Shown one piece after another: positions 1-7,492 of a stretch of DNA of 14,260 nucleotides. Under the pieces are notes generated by a model, which did not search any database, was not told the DNA's origin, and worked only from the letters and a program-made list of their open reading frames with translations. This DNA comes from CAXTTV01 sp964247295 (GTDB lineage Bacteria; Chloroflexota; Ktedonobacteria; Ktedonobacterales; Ktedonobacteraceae). Every line of letters starts with the position of its first letter. The first letter of the stretch is position 1. The position numbers and the translations under genes are program-made. The stretch spans positions 1 to 14,260 of the forward strand of contig CAXTTV010000130.1 in the NCBI GenBank assembly GCA_964247295.1, given 5' to 3'.

Positions 1-678
1 GTTGTGGCGATCGCTGAGCGCGGTACCATGTACTCCGCCCCTCCCGGCGTTTACTATATGGAGAAGATCGCCGTTGGTCCAGTCGCCCGACACGTTATCG
101 ATATCAACGCGTCCGTCGCTGTCAATCTAGACAGGATTGCCCGCGCCAAAGAGTCACGGGTAGATGATCTAACCGTGGTGATCCTGGATCGCCCACGGCA
201 TGAGGAGATTATTCGTCAGGTTCGTGAAGTGGGCGCGCGCATCCGCCTGATCGGGGATGGTGATGTCGCCGCCGCGATCCAGGCCGCTTCAGAAGATTAT
301 CGCGGCATCGATGTCCTGTTTGGAATCGGTGGAGCCCCCGAGGCCGTTCTGGCGGCTGCCGCCATTAAATGTATTGGAGGCGGGATGCAGTGCAAGATCT
401 GGCCGCGCACCGATGAGGAACGTGTGAAGCTCGCGAGCGAGGGCATCAATTTAGATCAAGTTTTCACGCTCGATGAGCTGGTGAGCGGACACGATATCTC
501 GTTCGCGGCCACCGGAATTACCAGCGGCGATATGCTCGACGGCATCCAATATTTTGGGTGGGGCGCGCGTACCTCATCGATTATGATGCGCTCCCGTTCA
601 GGCACAGTCCGCTATATCCAGGCGCGCCACAAATGGCACCGCTCATCCGACAGATCTGGCCTGTCACAGCCTCTATAA
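1..678 (+). CDS. glpX: Fructose-1,6-bisphosphatase class II (GlpX), 5'-truncated by window edge
   Basis: GlpX hydrolyses fructose 1,6-bisphosphate to fructose 6-phosphate in gluconeogenesis, in the cytoplasm, using divalent metal. About 225 residues are visible; family members are usually about 320-340 residues, so roughly the first third lies outside the window. The frame is open to base 1. The GTG at base 4 sits inside conserved family sequence and is not a start. Recognisable family segments are YMEKIAVGP (early in the visible part), the IGDGDVAAAI stretch, the glycine-rich block GIGGAPEAVLAAAA followed by KCIGGGMQCKIWPR, and FAATGITSGDMLDG near the C terminus, which contributes to the substrate/metal site in the family. 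The last roughly 25 residues are a basic, poorly conserved tail. The gene converges on the isocitrate dehydrogenase gene, and a strong hairpin follows 32 bases after the stop. The family is certain; the completeness of the 5' part cannot be judged. Confidence 0.93.
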   Translation, partial: VVAIAERGTMYSAPPGVYYMEKIAVGPVARHVIDINASVAVNLDRIARAKESRVDDLTVVILDRPRHEEIIRQVREVGARIRLIGDGDVAAAIQAASEDYRGIDVLFGIGGAPEAVLAAAAIKCIGGGMQCKIWPRTDEERVKLASEGINLDQVFTLDELVSGHDISFAATGITSGDMLDGIQYFGWGARTSSIMMRSRSGTVRYIQARHKWHRSSDRSGLSQPL

Positions 679-710
679 AATACCTCCACCCTTTGGTATA
701 AAGCCAATAC

Positions 711-750
711 AAAGCAAGCCCACCATTTGATGAAATGGTGGGCTTGCTTT
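711..750. terminator. Perfect 18-bp hairpin, bidirectional terminator between glpX and icd
   Basis: Arms 711-728 and 733-750 are exact reverse complements (18 bp) around a 4-nt loop (GATG). The stem begins AAAG and ends CTTT, so each strand carries a short T-run at its 3' side. It lies between two convergent genes, 32 nt after the glpX stop and 12 nt after the icd stop, so it can serve both. Intrinsic termination is inferred from position and stem length; the T-tract is short. Confidence 0.85.
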
Positions 751-762
751 TAAAGATAGAGA

Positions 763-1848
763 CTAGAACTGCTTCATCTTCTCAATAATCGCTTCAGCGA
801 CCTGAGAGGTGCCAACAGCGGTTGGATCATCGGAACGGGGCTTTAGATCATACGTGACGTTCTTGCCCTCAGCGATCACTGTTGACATCGCCTTTTCCAT
901 CCGCTCGGCGGCTGCGACCTCCCCAATGTGACGCAACATCAGCACACCGGAGAACATCATCGCCATCGGGTTCACCTTGTTCTGACCGGCGTACTTGGGA
1001 GCGCTTCCATGGACTGGCTCGAACACGGCATACTCGCTGCCAATATTCGCCCCAGGAGCGACACCCAACCCACCGATCAGGCCAGCGGACAGATCAGAGA
1101 TGATATCGCCATACAGATTTGGCAGAACCAGCACATCGTAGAGCTCTGGCTTCTGCACTAACTGCATGCACATGTTATCGACAATACGATCCTCAAACTG
1201 AATATCTGGATATTCCTTGGAAACCTCCTGAGCAACAGAGAGGAAGAGACCATCGGAATACTTCATAATGTTGGCTTTGTGAACGGCAGTCACCTTGCGA
1301 CGACCATTCTTGCGCGCGTAATCAAACGCGAACTTGACAATCCGACGGCTGGCAGCCACTGAGATAAATTTAATGCTGACCGCCGACTCGCTCGACAGAC
1401 GCGTCCCCGTAGTACGCGCGATCGTCTCAATCACTTCCTCAAGTTCAGGGGTTCCCCGCTGGAACTCGATGCCCGCATAAAGATCTTCTGTATTCTCGCG
1501 AACAATGATCAGATCTATATCTTCATAACGGGAGCGCAGACCTTTGTACGTTTTCGCGGGGCGCAGATTAGCGTAAAGATCCAGGCGCTTACGCAGCTCG
1601 ACGTTCGCGCTTCGGAAACCTTTACCCACAGGGGTTGTGATAGGGCCTTTGAGGCCCAACTTTGTGCGCTTAATTGACTCGATCACATCAGCAGGGAGCA
1701 CCTTGCCCCCACGCTCGACGACATCGATACCAGCCTCGCGTACTTCCCAATTAAACTGGACGCCCGTGGCTTCTAAGACACGGCGGGTTGCTTCCGTAAT
1801 TTCAGGACCCGTGCCATCGCCGGGAATCAGTGTAACCGCGTAGGACAT
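763..1848 (-). CDS. icd: Isocitrate dehydrogenase, short type (isocitrate/isopropylmalate dehydrogenase family)
   Basis: This enzyme oxidatively decarboxylates isocitrate to 2-oxoglutarate in the TCA cycle, in the cytoplasm. The 361-residue protein shows the family's N-terminal IPGDGTGPEI, the substrate segment around S80-x-N82 with R86 and R96, RENTEDLYAG at 117-126, the catalytic-lysine segment VHKANIMK (K191), and the metal-binding NLYGDIISDLSAG (D248, D252). The cofactor loop reads HGSAPKYAGQNKVNP (280-294), and Y333 follows later. K285, Y286, V292 and Y333 match the residues that give E. coli Icd its NADP preference, whereas NAD-type members usually have Asp-Ile where Lys-Tyr stands. The protein is shorter than E. 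coli Icd (416 residues) and near the length of archaeal/eukaryotic short types. A GGAGG lies 8 nt before the ATG at 1848. It is transcribed away from topA, probably from its own extended -10 promoter. An isopropylmalate or homoisocitrate dehydrogenase role is less likely. Confidence 0.9.
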   Translation of the reverse strand: MSYAVTLIPGDGTGPEITEATRRVLEATGVQFNWEVREAGIDVVERGGKVLPADVIESIKRTKLGLKGPITTPVGKGFRSANVELRKRLDLYANLRPAKTYKGLRSRYEDIDLIIVRENTEDLYAGIEFQRGTPELEEVIETIARTTGTRLSSESAVSIKFISVAASRRIVKFAFDYARKNGRRKVTAVHKANIMKYSDGLFLSVAQEVSKEYPDIQFEDRIVDNMCMQLVQKPELYDVLVLPNLYGDIISDLSAGLIGGLGVAPGANIGSEYAVFEPVHGSAPKYAGQNKVNPMAMMFSGVLMLRHIGEVAAAERMEKAMSTVIAEGKNVTYDLKPRSDDPTAVGTSQVAEAIIEKMKQF

Positions 1849-1905
1849 TGAAATCCTCCAAAACAGCAGAGATTCAATTCAATCAAAAAGATTGATCGGT
1901 CATTG

Positions 1906-1914
1906 ATTATATCA
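1906..1914 (-). promoter_or_regulatory. Extended -10 promoter (TGATATAAT) for icd
   Basis: On the minus strand the sequence reads TGA-TATAAT, a perfect -10 hexamer with the TGn extension, about 58 nt upstream of the icd start. No good -35 lies 17 bases upstream, which fits an extended -10 promoter. A second TATAAT without the extension occurs at 1947-1952, just past the topA stop. Which of the two is used cannot be told from sequence. Confidence 0.5.
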
Positions 1915-1969
1915 CAAGCAGCAATCCTACCTATAAGTCCCGGCTTATTATACCTCAACCCGCCCCTAA

Positions 1970-4447
1970 TCAGGCGGGAGTGATTTTTTTCGCGGCAGGC
2001 TTGCGAGTAGCCTTTTTCCCTTTTGTGGGGGTTTTCGCTCTCCCTACAGCCTTTTTCACGACTGGCGGCTCTACAGATAGCTCCTGCGCCGTACTATCTC
2101 CATCGGCATCGACCACGGCTTTTTTCGCTCGGGTTGCGGAGGATCGCGCCGACGTTTTACTAACACCCACAGTCGCGGTTTTCTTGCGAGAAGAGGCCGT
2201 TTTTTTCGCAGTGGTTGCACGAGATCGAGTCGTCTTTGTCGCGGTACCAGCGGATCTGGCACGCGGCGCTTTTTTGGTTTTCTCGCCCTGTTGTGGCTTC
2301 TCTTCCGCGTTCTGTTGCGCGGCAATCACTTCCTGATAACAGACCGGAGTTTGACTACCACGAGGGATCACCATCAAGCCACCGCAGTCAGGGCAAAGAT
2401 CTGGCACTGGCTTCTCCCAGATCGCGAAGTTGCAGGTGGGATAGTTGCTGCATCCATAGAAGGCCCGCTTCTTGACCCGCGTTTTACGTTCAACCAGATC
2501 GCCGCCGCACTGGGGACACAGAGCTCCAGTTTTAGTTACAAATGACTTTTTAAAGTTGCACTCAGGGAAACCGGAACAGGAGATAAAGCGCCCGAAGCGC
2601 CCCGTCCGAATAATCAATGGGCGACCACAATCCGGACAGGCCTCATCAGTCTCCTCAACTGGCTTCTGAACCTTATTCATCTCGGACTCGGCCTTCTCCA
2701 TCACCATCTTAAAATCTCCATAGAAGGTGCGGAGAAATTCAACCCACGACTGACGGCCCTCTTCCACAGAGTCCAGCTTGCGCTCCATCTCAGCAGTAAA
2801 GCCGGTATCCACAATCTCTGGGAAGTGCTTGTTCATCACCTCATTGACGGTCTCACCCAACCATGTGGGGATAAATCGGCGCTGCTCCTGATCCACATAG
2901 CCACGATCTTGAATGGTACTGATGATCGGTACATAGGTGCTGGGTCGACCAACGCCTTTTTCCTCCAGCTCTTTCACCAGACTGGCATCAGAGAAGCGGG
3001 GAGGCGGCTGCGTAAAATGTTGATCTGGCTGCAATTTATGCAGATCCAGCAGATCATTGACGCCCAGTGCGGGAAGTTGACGCTCATCTTCCTCGCGCTG
3101 CCAGACCGCGTAAAAGCCTGGAAACTTGAGATTCGATCCTGTGGCGCGGAACACATACTGAGCCGCGACAATATCTACGCGAACCGTATCAAAAATTGCT
3201 GGCATCATAAAGCTCGCGACAAAACGCCGCCAGATCAGATTGTAGAGCTTGAAAAGGTCTGGGGAAAGATACTGCTTTGCTTCCTGAGGCGTTAATGTCA
3301 CGTCCGTCGGACGGATCGCCTCGTGGGCATCTTGAGTGGTCGCCTTGGCCTTTCCGGTTCGACCAGCACCCACATAGGGCTTCCCAAACTCGTTTTCAAT
3401 ATACTTTTTGACGCTGACCTGAGCCTCTTCCGAGATGCGCGTGGAGTCGGTACGCATATAGGTAATCAGCCCCTGGTGCCCACGAGATCCCAATTCCATA
3501 CCTTCATACAACTGCTGGGCCAGACTCATCGTCTTTTTCGGCTTAAAATACAGGCGAGAGGAAGCATCCTGCTGCATCGTACTGGTGGTATATGGCAGGT
3601 ATGGCTGACGACGCTGCTCCTTCTCCTCTACCTTTAAAACCTTGTACTCCGCGTTCTGGAGATCAGCCAGAATCGCATCGGACTCTTCTTTCGAGGAGAT
3701 TTTGATCCGTTGCTTATTGCTTTTTTTGGCGGGTGTTGTACCGGGTGTTGTACCTGGGGGAGCCTCCTCACCCTCCGCTGCCTCCTCAGAATTTAGAGCC
3801 GAGAGATCTTTCAGGCGGGAGACCAGAGCAGCCTCAAACCGCGCCTGATCCTTCTGTTTGCTTAACGTCGCCGTCATGCTCCAGTATTCTTCCGGCACGA
3901 AAGCGCGGATCTCCGCCTCGCGGTCGCAAATCATCTTTAAGGCAACCGATTGAACGCGGCCCGCGCTGGTACCTGACTGGATACGCCGCCAGAGCAGTGG
4001 ACTGATTTTATAGCCCACGAGTCGGTCAAGAACGCGACGCGCCTGCTGGGCGTTAAACAGATCCTCATCAATCTCGCGTGGCTTTTTGATCGCATCTTGA
4101 ACGGCGCGTTTGGTAATCTCATTAAAAACCGCGCGCCGGGGATGCTCCAGACCGAGAGCCTCCTTGAGTGACCAGGCAATAAACTCACCTTCACGGTCAG
4201 GGTCGGGGGCAAGGAAAACTTCATCGGCGCGTTGAGAGGCGGCCTTTAATTCATCGATGAGCTGGTCCTTCTTCTCAATAACCACATAGTGAGGCACAAA
4301 ATCTTTTCGAGTATTCACCCCCAGGCCCTTTTTGGGCAGGTCGAGAATATGGCCCTTAGAGGCCCGGACCTCGAAGTCGCGGCCAAGAAATTTTTCAATA
4401 GTTTTGGCTTTTGACGGTGATTCAACGATTACAAGTTTCTTTGCCAT
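1970..4447 (-). CDS. topA: DNA topoisomerase I (type IA)
   Basis: TopA relaxes negatively supercoiled DNA by transient single-strand cleavage through a 5'-phosphotyrosine. The 825-residue protein has an N-terminal TOPRIM domain with the E9-containing VESPSKAKTI segment and the metal-binding DPDREGEF (82-89). The active-site tyrosine is Y330 in LITYMRTDSTRIS. The C-terminal part carries zinc ribbons: C604/C607/C624/C630 and C644/C647/C666/C672. A third has only C685, C688 and C703, so its fourth cysteine is missing. Residues from about 715 to the end form a Lys/Ala/Thr-rich basic tail, resembling the lysine tails of other high-GC or Chloroflexota TopAs that aid DNA binding. A low-complexity insert at about 216-243 contains a tandem GTTP-GTTP, made by an 11-nt direct repeat near 3732-3755. 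The start is the ATG at 4447, where the conserved MAKKLVIVESPSK begins. The gene is divergent from murT. Confidence 0.97.
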   Translation of the reverse strand: MAKKLVIVESPSKAKTIEKFLGRDFEVRASKGHILDLPKKGLGVNTRKDFVPHYVVIEKKDQLIDELKAASQRADEVFLAPDPDREGEFIAWSLKEALGLEHPRRAVFNEITKRAVQDAIKKPREIDEDLFNAQQARRVLDRLVGYKISPLLWRRIQSGTSAGRVQSVALKMICDREAEIRAFVPEEYWSMTATLSKQKDQARFEAALVSRLKDLSALNSEEAAEGEEAPPGTTPGTTPAKKSNKQRIKISSKEESDAILADLQNAEYKVLKVEEKEQRRQPYLPYTTSTMQQDASSRLYFKPKKTMSLAQQLYEGMELGSRGHQGLITYMRTDSTRISEEAQVSVKKYIENEFGKPYVGAGRTGKAKATTQDAHEAIRPTDVTLTPQEAKQYLSPDLFKLYNLIWRRFVASFMMPAIFDTVRVDIVAAQYVFRATGSNLKFPGFYAVWQREEDERQLPALGVNDLLDLHKLQPDQHFTQPPPRFSDASLVKELEEKGVGRPSTYVPIISTIQDRGYVDQEQRRFIPTWLGETVNEVMNKHFPEIVDTGFTAEMERKLDSVEEGRQSWVEFLRTFYGDFKMVMEKAESEMNKVQKPVEETDEACPDCGRPLIIRTGRFGRFISCSGFPECNFKKSFVTKTGALCPQCGGDLVERKTRVKKRAFYGCSNYPTCNFAIWEKPVPDLCPDCGGLMVIPRGSQTPVCYQEVIAAQQNAEEKPQQGEKTKKAPRARSAGTATKTTRSRATTAKKTASSRKKTATVGVSKTSARSSATRAKKAVVDADGDSTAQELSVEPPVVKKAVGRAKTPTKGKKATRKPAAKKITPA

Positions 4448-4522
4448 TAGCCCAACCTGATTTTTTCTAACTTATTATGAAGAGGTGCCAAACACAATAT
4501 GCACCATCTAAGAGCATAGGAT

Positions 4523-4552
4523 AGCATACTCTGACAAGGTGATATGCTACAA
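4523..4552 (-). promoter_or_regulatory. topA: Possible topA promoter (TTGTAG-18-TATGCT)
   Basis: On the minus strand TTGTAG (4552-4547) and TATGCT (4528-4523) are separated by 18 bp. The -10 hexamer is identical to the better-supported murT promoter on the other strand. The same element forms the arms of a 7-bp inverted repeat (4522-4528 / 4543-4549), so it may instead be a protein-binding site. Weak call. Confidence 0.28.
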
Positions 4553-4660
4553 CGCTTTTGCTCGACATTTCTCAATACCTAGTATAACTAACAGGGGTAG
4601 GAAGAAAATTTCCAATCTCCCCTCTTACTCCTAGTCTGACAGACATCTATCTCCTTTATC

Positions 4661-4689
4661 TTGACCAGCATTCACGCGCATGCTATGCT
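4661..4689 (+). promoter_or_regulatory. sigma-A-type promoter of the murT-gatD operon (TTGACC-17-TATGCT)
   Basis: TTGACC (4661-4666) and TATGCT (4684-4689) are separated by exactly 17 bp, the optimal spacing, with five and four of six matches to consensus. Transcription would begin near 4695-4698 and leave a leader of about 40 nt before the GGAGG at 4726-4730 and the ATG at 4737. The promoter overlaps the most upstream in-frame ATG (4680), which therefore cannot be the start. Confidence 0.65.
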
Positions 4690-4736
4690 GCATTGAGAAT
4701 AGTAACATGAAGAATGCTGGATTTTGGAGGAACAGC

Positions 4737-6434
4737 ATGCGAAAAGAGAAGCCATCTCAACCAATTTCCAGAGATATGCGTAGATGGCGCAGAAGAAAGC
4801 CAGATCGCACACGGTCCACTGACCACCTCAAAGATACTCCCATCGCGGAGGCTGGCACCCACCATTCCTCGATCCGTGCGGGATTTGCTGTGATTGGAGG
4901 GCGAGCAGCAGGAGCTTTGAGTCGCCGCCTTCATATGGGCGGGGGCACCAGCGTTGTTGGCATTGTAGCACAACGCCTCTACCCCGATATTATCAGTCAT
5001 CTGGCCTCACAATTAGAGCATGGAAGCGTCGTGATTACCGGTACCAATGGAAAAACGACAACCAGCGGCCTCGTTGCCTCAATTCTAGAGAGTGCTCATA
5101 TGCGCGTCTGGCGCAACCGCGAAGGCTCCAATCTTACACGGGGTATCGCCGGCTCTCTGGTCATGCGGGCACAACCAAATGGGGAGCTCCGGGGCCATGG
5201 CAAAGCCATCTCTGTCCTTGAAGTGGATGAGGCCGTTATCCCTTTGATTGTAAAACCAACGCGGCCACGCGTTATGGTCTTTAATAATCTTTTTCGCGAT
5301 CAGCTCGATCGCTACGGCGAGGTTGACGCTGTAAGCTCGCGCTGGCGGGAAGCGATCAAAGGATTAACACCGGAGACGACCCTGGTACTCAATGCCGACG
5401 ATCCCTCGATTGCTCAGCTTGGGGAAGATCATAAGGGGCCGGTTATCTATTTTGGCATCGACGATCCCAATCTGAACCTGGGAGATCAGGATCTGCCCTC
5501 GCAGCGCCATCAGGTAATCGATACACGTGCCTGCTCTCGCTGCGGCAGCGAATATACATATACAATGCGTTTCTTTAGCCATATGGGCCATTATAGCTGC
5601 CCCAACTGTGGCTATACGCGACCTGAGCCTCGTGTTCGGGCCCTACGCATCGAAACAGATAGTTTTGAGCGCACCCGTCTAACCGTGGCTGTGGATGGAG
5701 AGCAACATCAGCTTGTTGTTCCTCTTCCGGGTATCTATAACGCCTATAATGCTCTGGCAGCGATTACTGCCTCTCACGCTCTTAATCTGGATTGGCAGGC
5801 CGTTGTCACGGGAATTGAGCGCTTCCAACCGGCTTTTGGGCGTGGCGAAAGCATCGAGGCAAATGGGCGCACCATTCGGATTCTCCTGGCGAAGAATCCA
5901 ACCGGCTTTAACGAGGTGCTTCGCACCCTCTTTACCGATGAAGAGCCAAAGCATACCTTTCTCGTTCTCAACGATAATACAGCCGATGGAAAAGATATCT
6001 CCTGGATCTGGGATGTTGATTATGAGCGGGCCACTGGCCGAACCAAAAGTCTGGTGATTGGAGGGCTGCGAGCCCTCGATCTGGGCGTCCGTATGAAGTA
6101 TGCAGGTGTTCCAGAGGAGCAAATGGTAATCGTCCCACCGGCCCCGCTACGCGCTCAAAAGCTTGAAAATGAGGCGAGTACAGGACGCTCTCGTGGTCAT
6201 CGCAAAAACAATCAAGAGACGCTGCCCGAGACAGGCACAGCCATCGAGACACTGGAGCGCCCCAACGAGTCCGGTACCCCAAAACTCTACGGCATCGCTT
6301 CCGCGCTGGATGAAGCGATCCGTCTGACACCAGAAGGCCAGACACTATTTATAGTGCCAACCTATACAGGTATGTTAGCAGTGCGTAAGATACTCGCTGA
6401 GCGGGGGCTCGCACCTCAGTACTGGGAAGGATAG
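4737..6434 (+). CDS. murT: Lipid II isoglutaminyl synthase, Mur-ligase subunit MurT
   Basis: MurT activates the D-glutamate alpha-carboxylate of lipid II with ATP. Its partner GatD supplies ammonia from glutamine, giving D-isoglutamine in the stem peptide of peptidoglycan. The reading frame is open to 4680, but the start is placed at ATG 4737: GGAGG stands 6 nt before it and a promoter overlaps the upstream ATG. This gives 565 residues. Domains seen: Mur-ligase P-loop TGTNGKTT (101-108); VLEVDEAVIP (160-169); a zinc ribbon typical of MurT with C266/C269/C288/C291; and the C-terminal DUF1727 domain with LAKNPTGFNEVLR and NDNTADGKDISWIWD (412-426), the region that holds the aspartate completing GatD's catalytic triad. 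The protein is longer than usual (about 430-450): there is an Arg-rich N-terminal extension of about 45 residues and a hydrophilic insert at about 474-515. gatD follows after 9 nt, so the pair is surely co-translated. Confidence 0.95.
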   Translation: MRKEKPSQPISRDMRRWRRRKPDRTRSTDHLKDTPIAEAGTHHSSIRAGFAVIGGRAAGALSRRLHMGGGTSVVGIVAQRLYPDIISHLASQLEHGSVVITGTNGKTTTSGLVASILESAHMRVWRNREGSNLTRGIAGSLVMRAQPNGELRGHGKAISVLEVDEAVIPLIVKPTRPRVMVFNNLFRDQLDRYGEVDAVSSRWREAIKGLTPETTLVLNADDPSIAQLGEDHKGPVIYFGIDDPNLNLGDQDLPSQRHQVIDTRACSRCGSEYTYTMRFFSHMGHYSCPNCGYTRPEPRVRALRIETDSFERTRLTVAVDGEQHQLVVPLPGIYNAYNALAAITASHALNLDWQAVVTGIERFQPAFGRGESIEANGRTIRILLAKNPTGFNEVLRTLFTDEEPKHTFLVLNDNTADGKDISWIWDVDYERATGRTKSLVIGGLRALDLGVRMKYAGVPEEQMVIVPPAPLRAQKLENEASTGRSRGHRKNNQETLPETGTAIETLERPNESGTPKLYGIASALDEAIRLTPEGQTLFIVPTYTGMLAVRKILAERGLAPQYWEG

Positions 6435-6443
6435 AAAAACAGG

Positions 6444-7325
6444 ATGGGCATAAGCAACGGGAGACATCCCGAAGGAACAAAACATGGTGACCGCTATAAG
6501 CTCAGACTCGGTCATCTCTATCCCGATCAGCTCAACCTTTATGGAGATCGCGGCAATATCTTGACGTTTCAGGAACGCTGCCGCAGACGGGGGATCGAGC
6601 TACAGGTCGTCGGGCTAGGGGTAGGAGATGCCCTCGCGCCCGATGAATACGATATGTTATTTATTGGAGGGGGGCAAGATAAAGAGCAGGCCCCGGTCGC
6701 CCAAGATCTTCATGAGATCAAAGGGATCGGCCTCTGGGCAGCGATTGAAGATAATATGCCCACCCTGGCTGTCTGTGGCGGCTATCAACTCCTGGCTCAT
6801 TATTATCGTCCAGCCGAGGGGCCCGATATGAAGGGGTTAGGGGTCTTTGATGCCTGGACCATTCATAAAGGGGCTAAGGTACCACGCTGTATCGGTAACG
6901 TCGCCATTACCTGGAATGGAAGCACGCTGGTCGGTTTTGAAAACCATGGGGGGCGCACTTATCTGGGAACCGCTAAACCCCTGGGCCGCGTGCTCAAGGG
7001 AAATGGCAATAACGCTGAGGACCATACCGAAGGTGCTATTTATCGTAACGCATATGGAACCTACCTGCATGGCTCGCTGCTACCAAAGAATCCGCACTTC
7101 GCAGATCACCTGATCAAGCTGGCACTCCAACGTACATATGGGGAAATCAGCCTGTTCGAGGATCTGGAAGAGGAGGAGAAACAGCCTCTCGCTGACGCAA
7201 AGGAAGACAGCCCGATTCTTTCTCCACTCAATGACCATCTGGAATGGAGCGCTCACGCCTCCATGCTGGAAAAGTTGGGGCTCTACAATGAAGCAAATGA
7301 GGCTTTGCAGAGCGTGGCAAGCTAA
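6444..7325 (+). CDS. gatD: Lipid II isoglutaminyl synthase, glutamine amidotransferase subunit GatD
   Basis: GatD hydrolyses glutamine and passes ammonia to MurT for amidation of lipid II, at the cytoplasmic face of the membrane. The 293-residue protein is a class I-like (CobB/CobQ-type) amidotransferase: LRLGHLYPDQLNLYGDRGNI at the N terminus, the FIGGGQDKEQ oxyanion region, nucleophile C111 in AVCGGYQLL, GFENHGGRT, and catalytic H209 in GTYLHGSLLPKNP. The family lacks its own triad acid and borrows an aspartate from MurT. The sequence after about residue 232 (some 60 residues, starting with an acidic Glu-rich run) is longer than in typical GatD of about 240-260 residues and is not recognised. 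The start at 6444 is the only sensible ATG after the murT stop; the preceding ribosome-binding site is modest (AGGA at 6427-6430), consistent with coupling to murT. No terminator follows, so transcription may continue into the zinc-finger gene. Confidence 0.95.
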   Translation: MGISNGRHPEGTKHGDRYKLRLGHLYPDQLNLYGDRGNILTFQERCRRRGIELQVVGLGVGDALAPDEYDMLFIGGGQDKEQAPVAQDLHEIKGIGLWAAIEDNMPTLAVCGGYQLLAHYYRPAEGPDMKGLGVFDAWTIHKGAKVPRCIGNVAITWNGSTLVGFENHGGRTYLGTAKPLGRVLKGNGNNAEDHTEGAIYRNAYGTYLHGSLLPKNPHFADHLIKLALQRTYGEISLFEDLEEEEKQPLADAKEDSPILSPLNDHLEWSAHASMLEKLGLYNEANEALQSVAS

Positions 7326-7369
7326 AAGGCAAAAGGCTACCGTTCATTAAAGACGTAAAGAGGCGTGCG

Positions 7370-7476
7370 TAAACCGTAAAGATAGACGGTTTGGGACGTT
7401 CTTGCCGGGAAGGTCCCCTGTGAAGAGCTGATAAGAAAGGAGGCGGCAAGAGCCTGCGGCACGACCCGTAGGAGAA
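7370..7476 (+). promoter_or_regulatory. Structured leader upstream of the ClpX-zinc-finger gene
   Basis: The 167-nt gap after gatD can fold into three consecutive hairpins. First, AAACCGT / ACGGTTT near 7373-7394. Second, a longer stem TTCTTGCCG / CGGCAAGAG near 7409-7452, enclosing a small GGGA/TCCC hairpin. Third, CCTGCGG (7453-7459) / CCGTAGG (7466-7472) with one G-T pair. A perfect Shine-Dalgarno sequence AAAGGAGG (7436-7443) lies in the loop of the second hairpin, 49 nt before the ATG. A second one (AGGAG, 7470-7474) overlaps the third stem and is 18 nt from the ATG. I do not match it to any riboswitch class that I know. A regulatory role is inference. Confidence 0.4.
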
Positions 7477-7492
7477 ATCTGCCGAATCTGCT

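Noticed and set aside
1959..1978. CCCGCC/GGCGGG hairpin at the topA stop as terminator
   Set aside because: The stem is 6 bp, overlaps the last codons and lacks a T-tract on the minus strand.
4680..4736. Upstream ATG giving a 584-residue MurT
   Set aside because: The ATG lies between the -35 and -10 of a good promoter, so it would not be in the transcript; the ATG at 4737 has GGAGG 6 nt upstream.
7326..7492. Cobalamin, SAM, c-di-AMP or other known riboswitch
   Set aside because: Conserved cores of the classes I could recall were not found; left as an unassigned structured leader.
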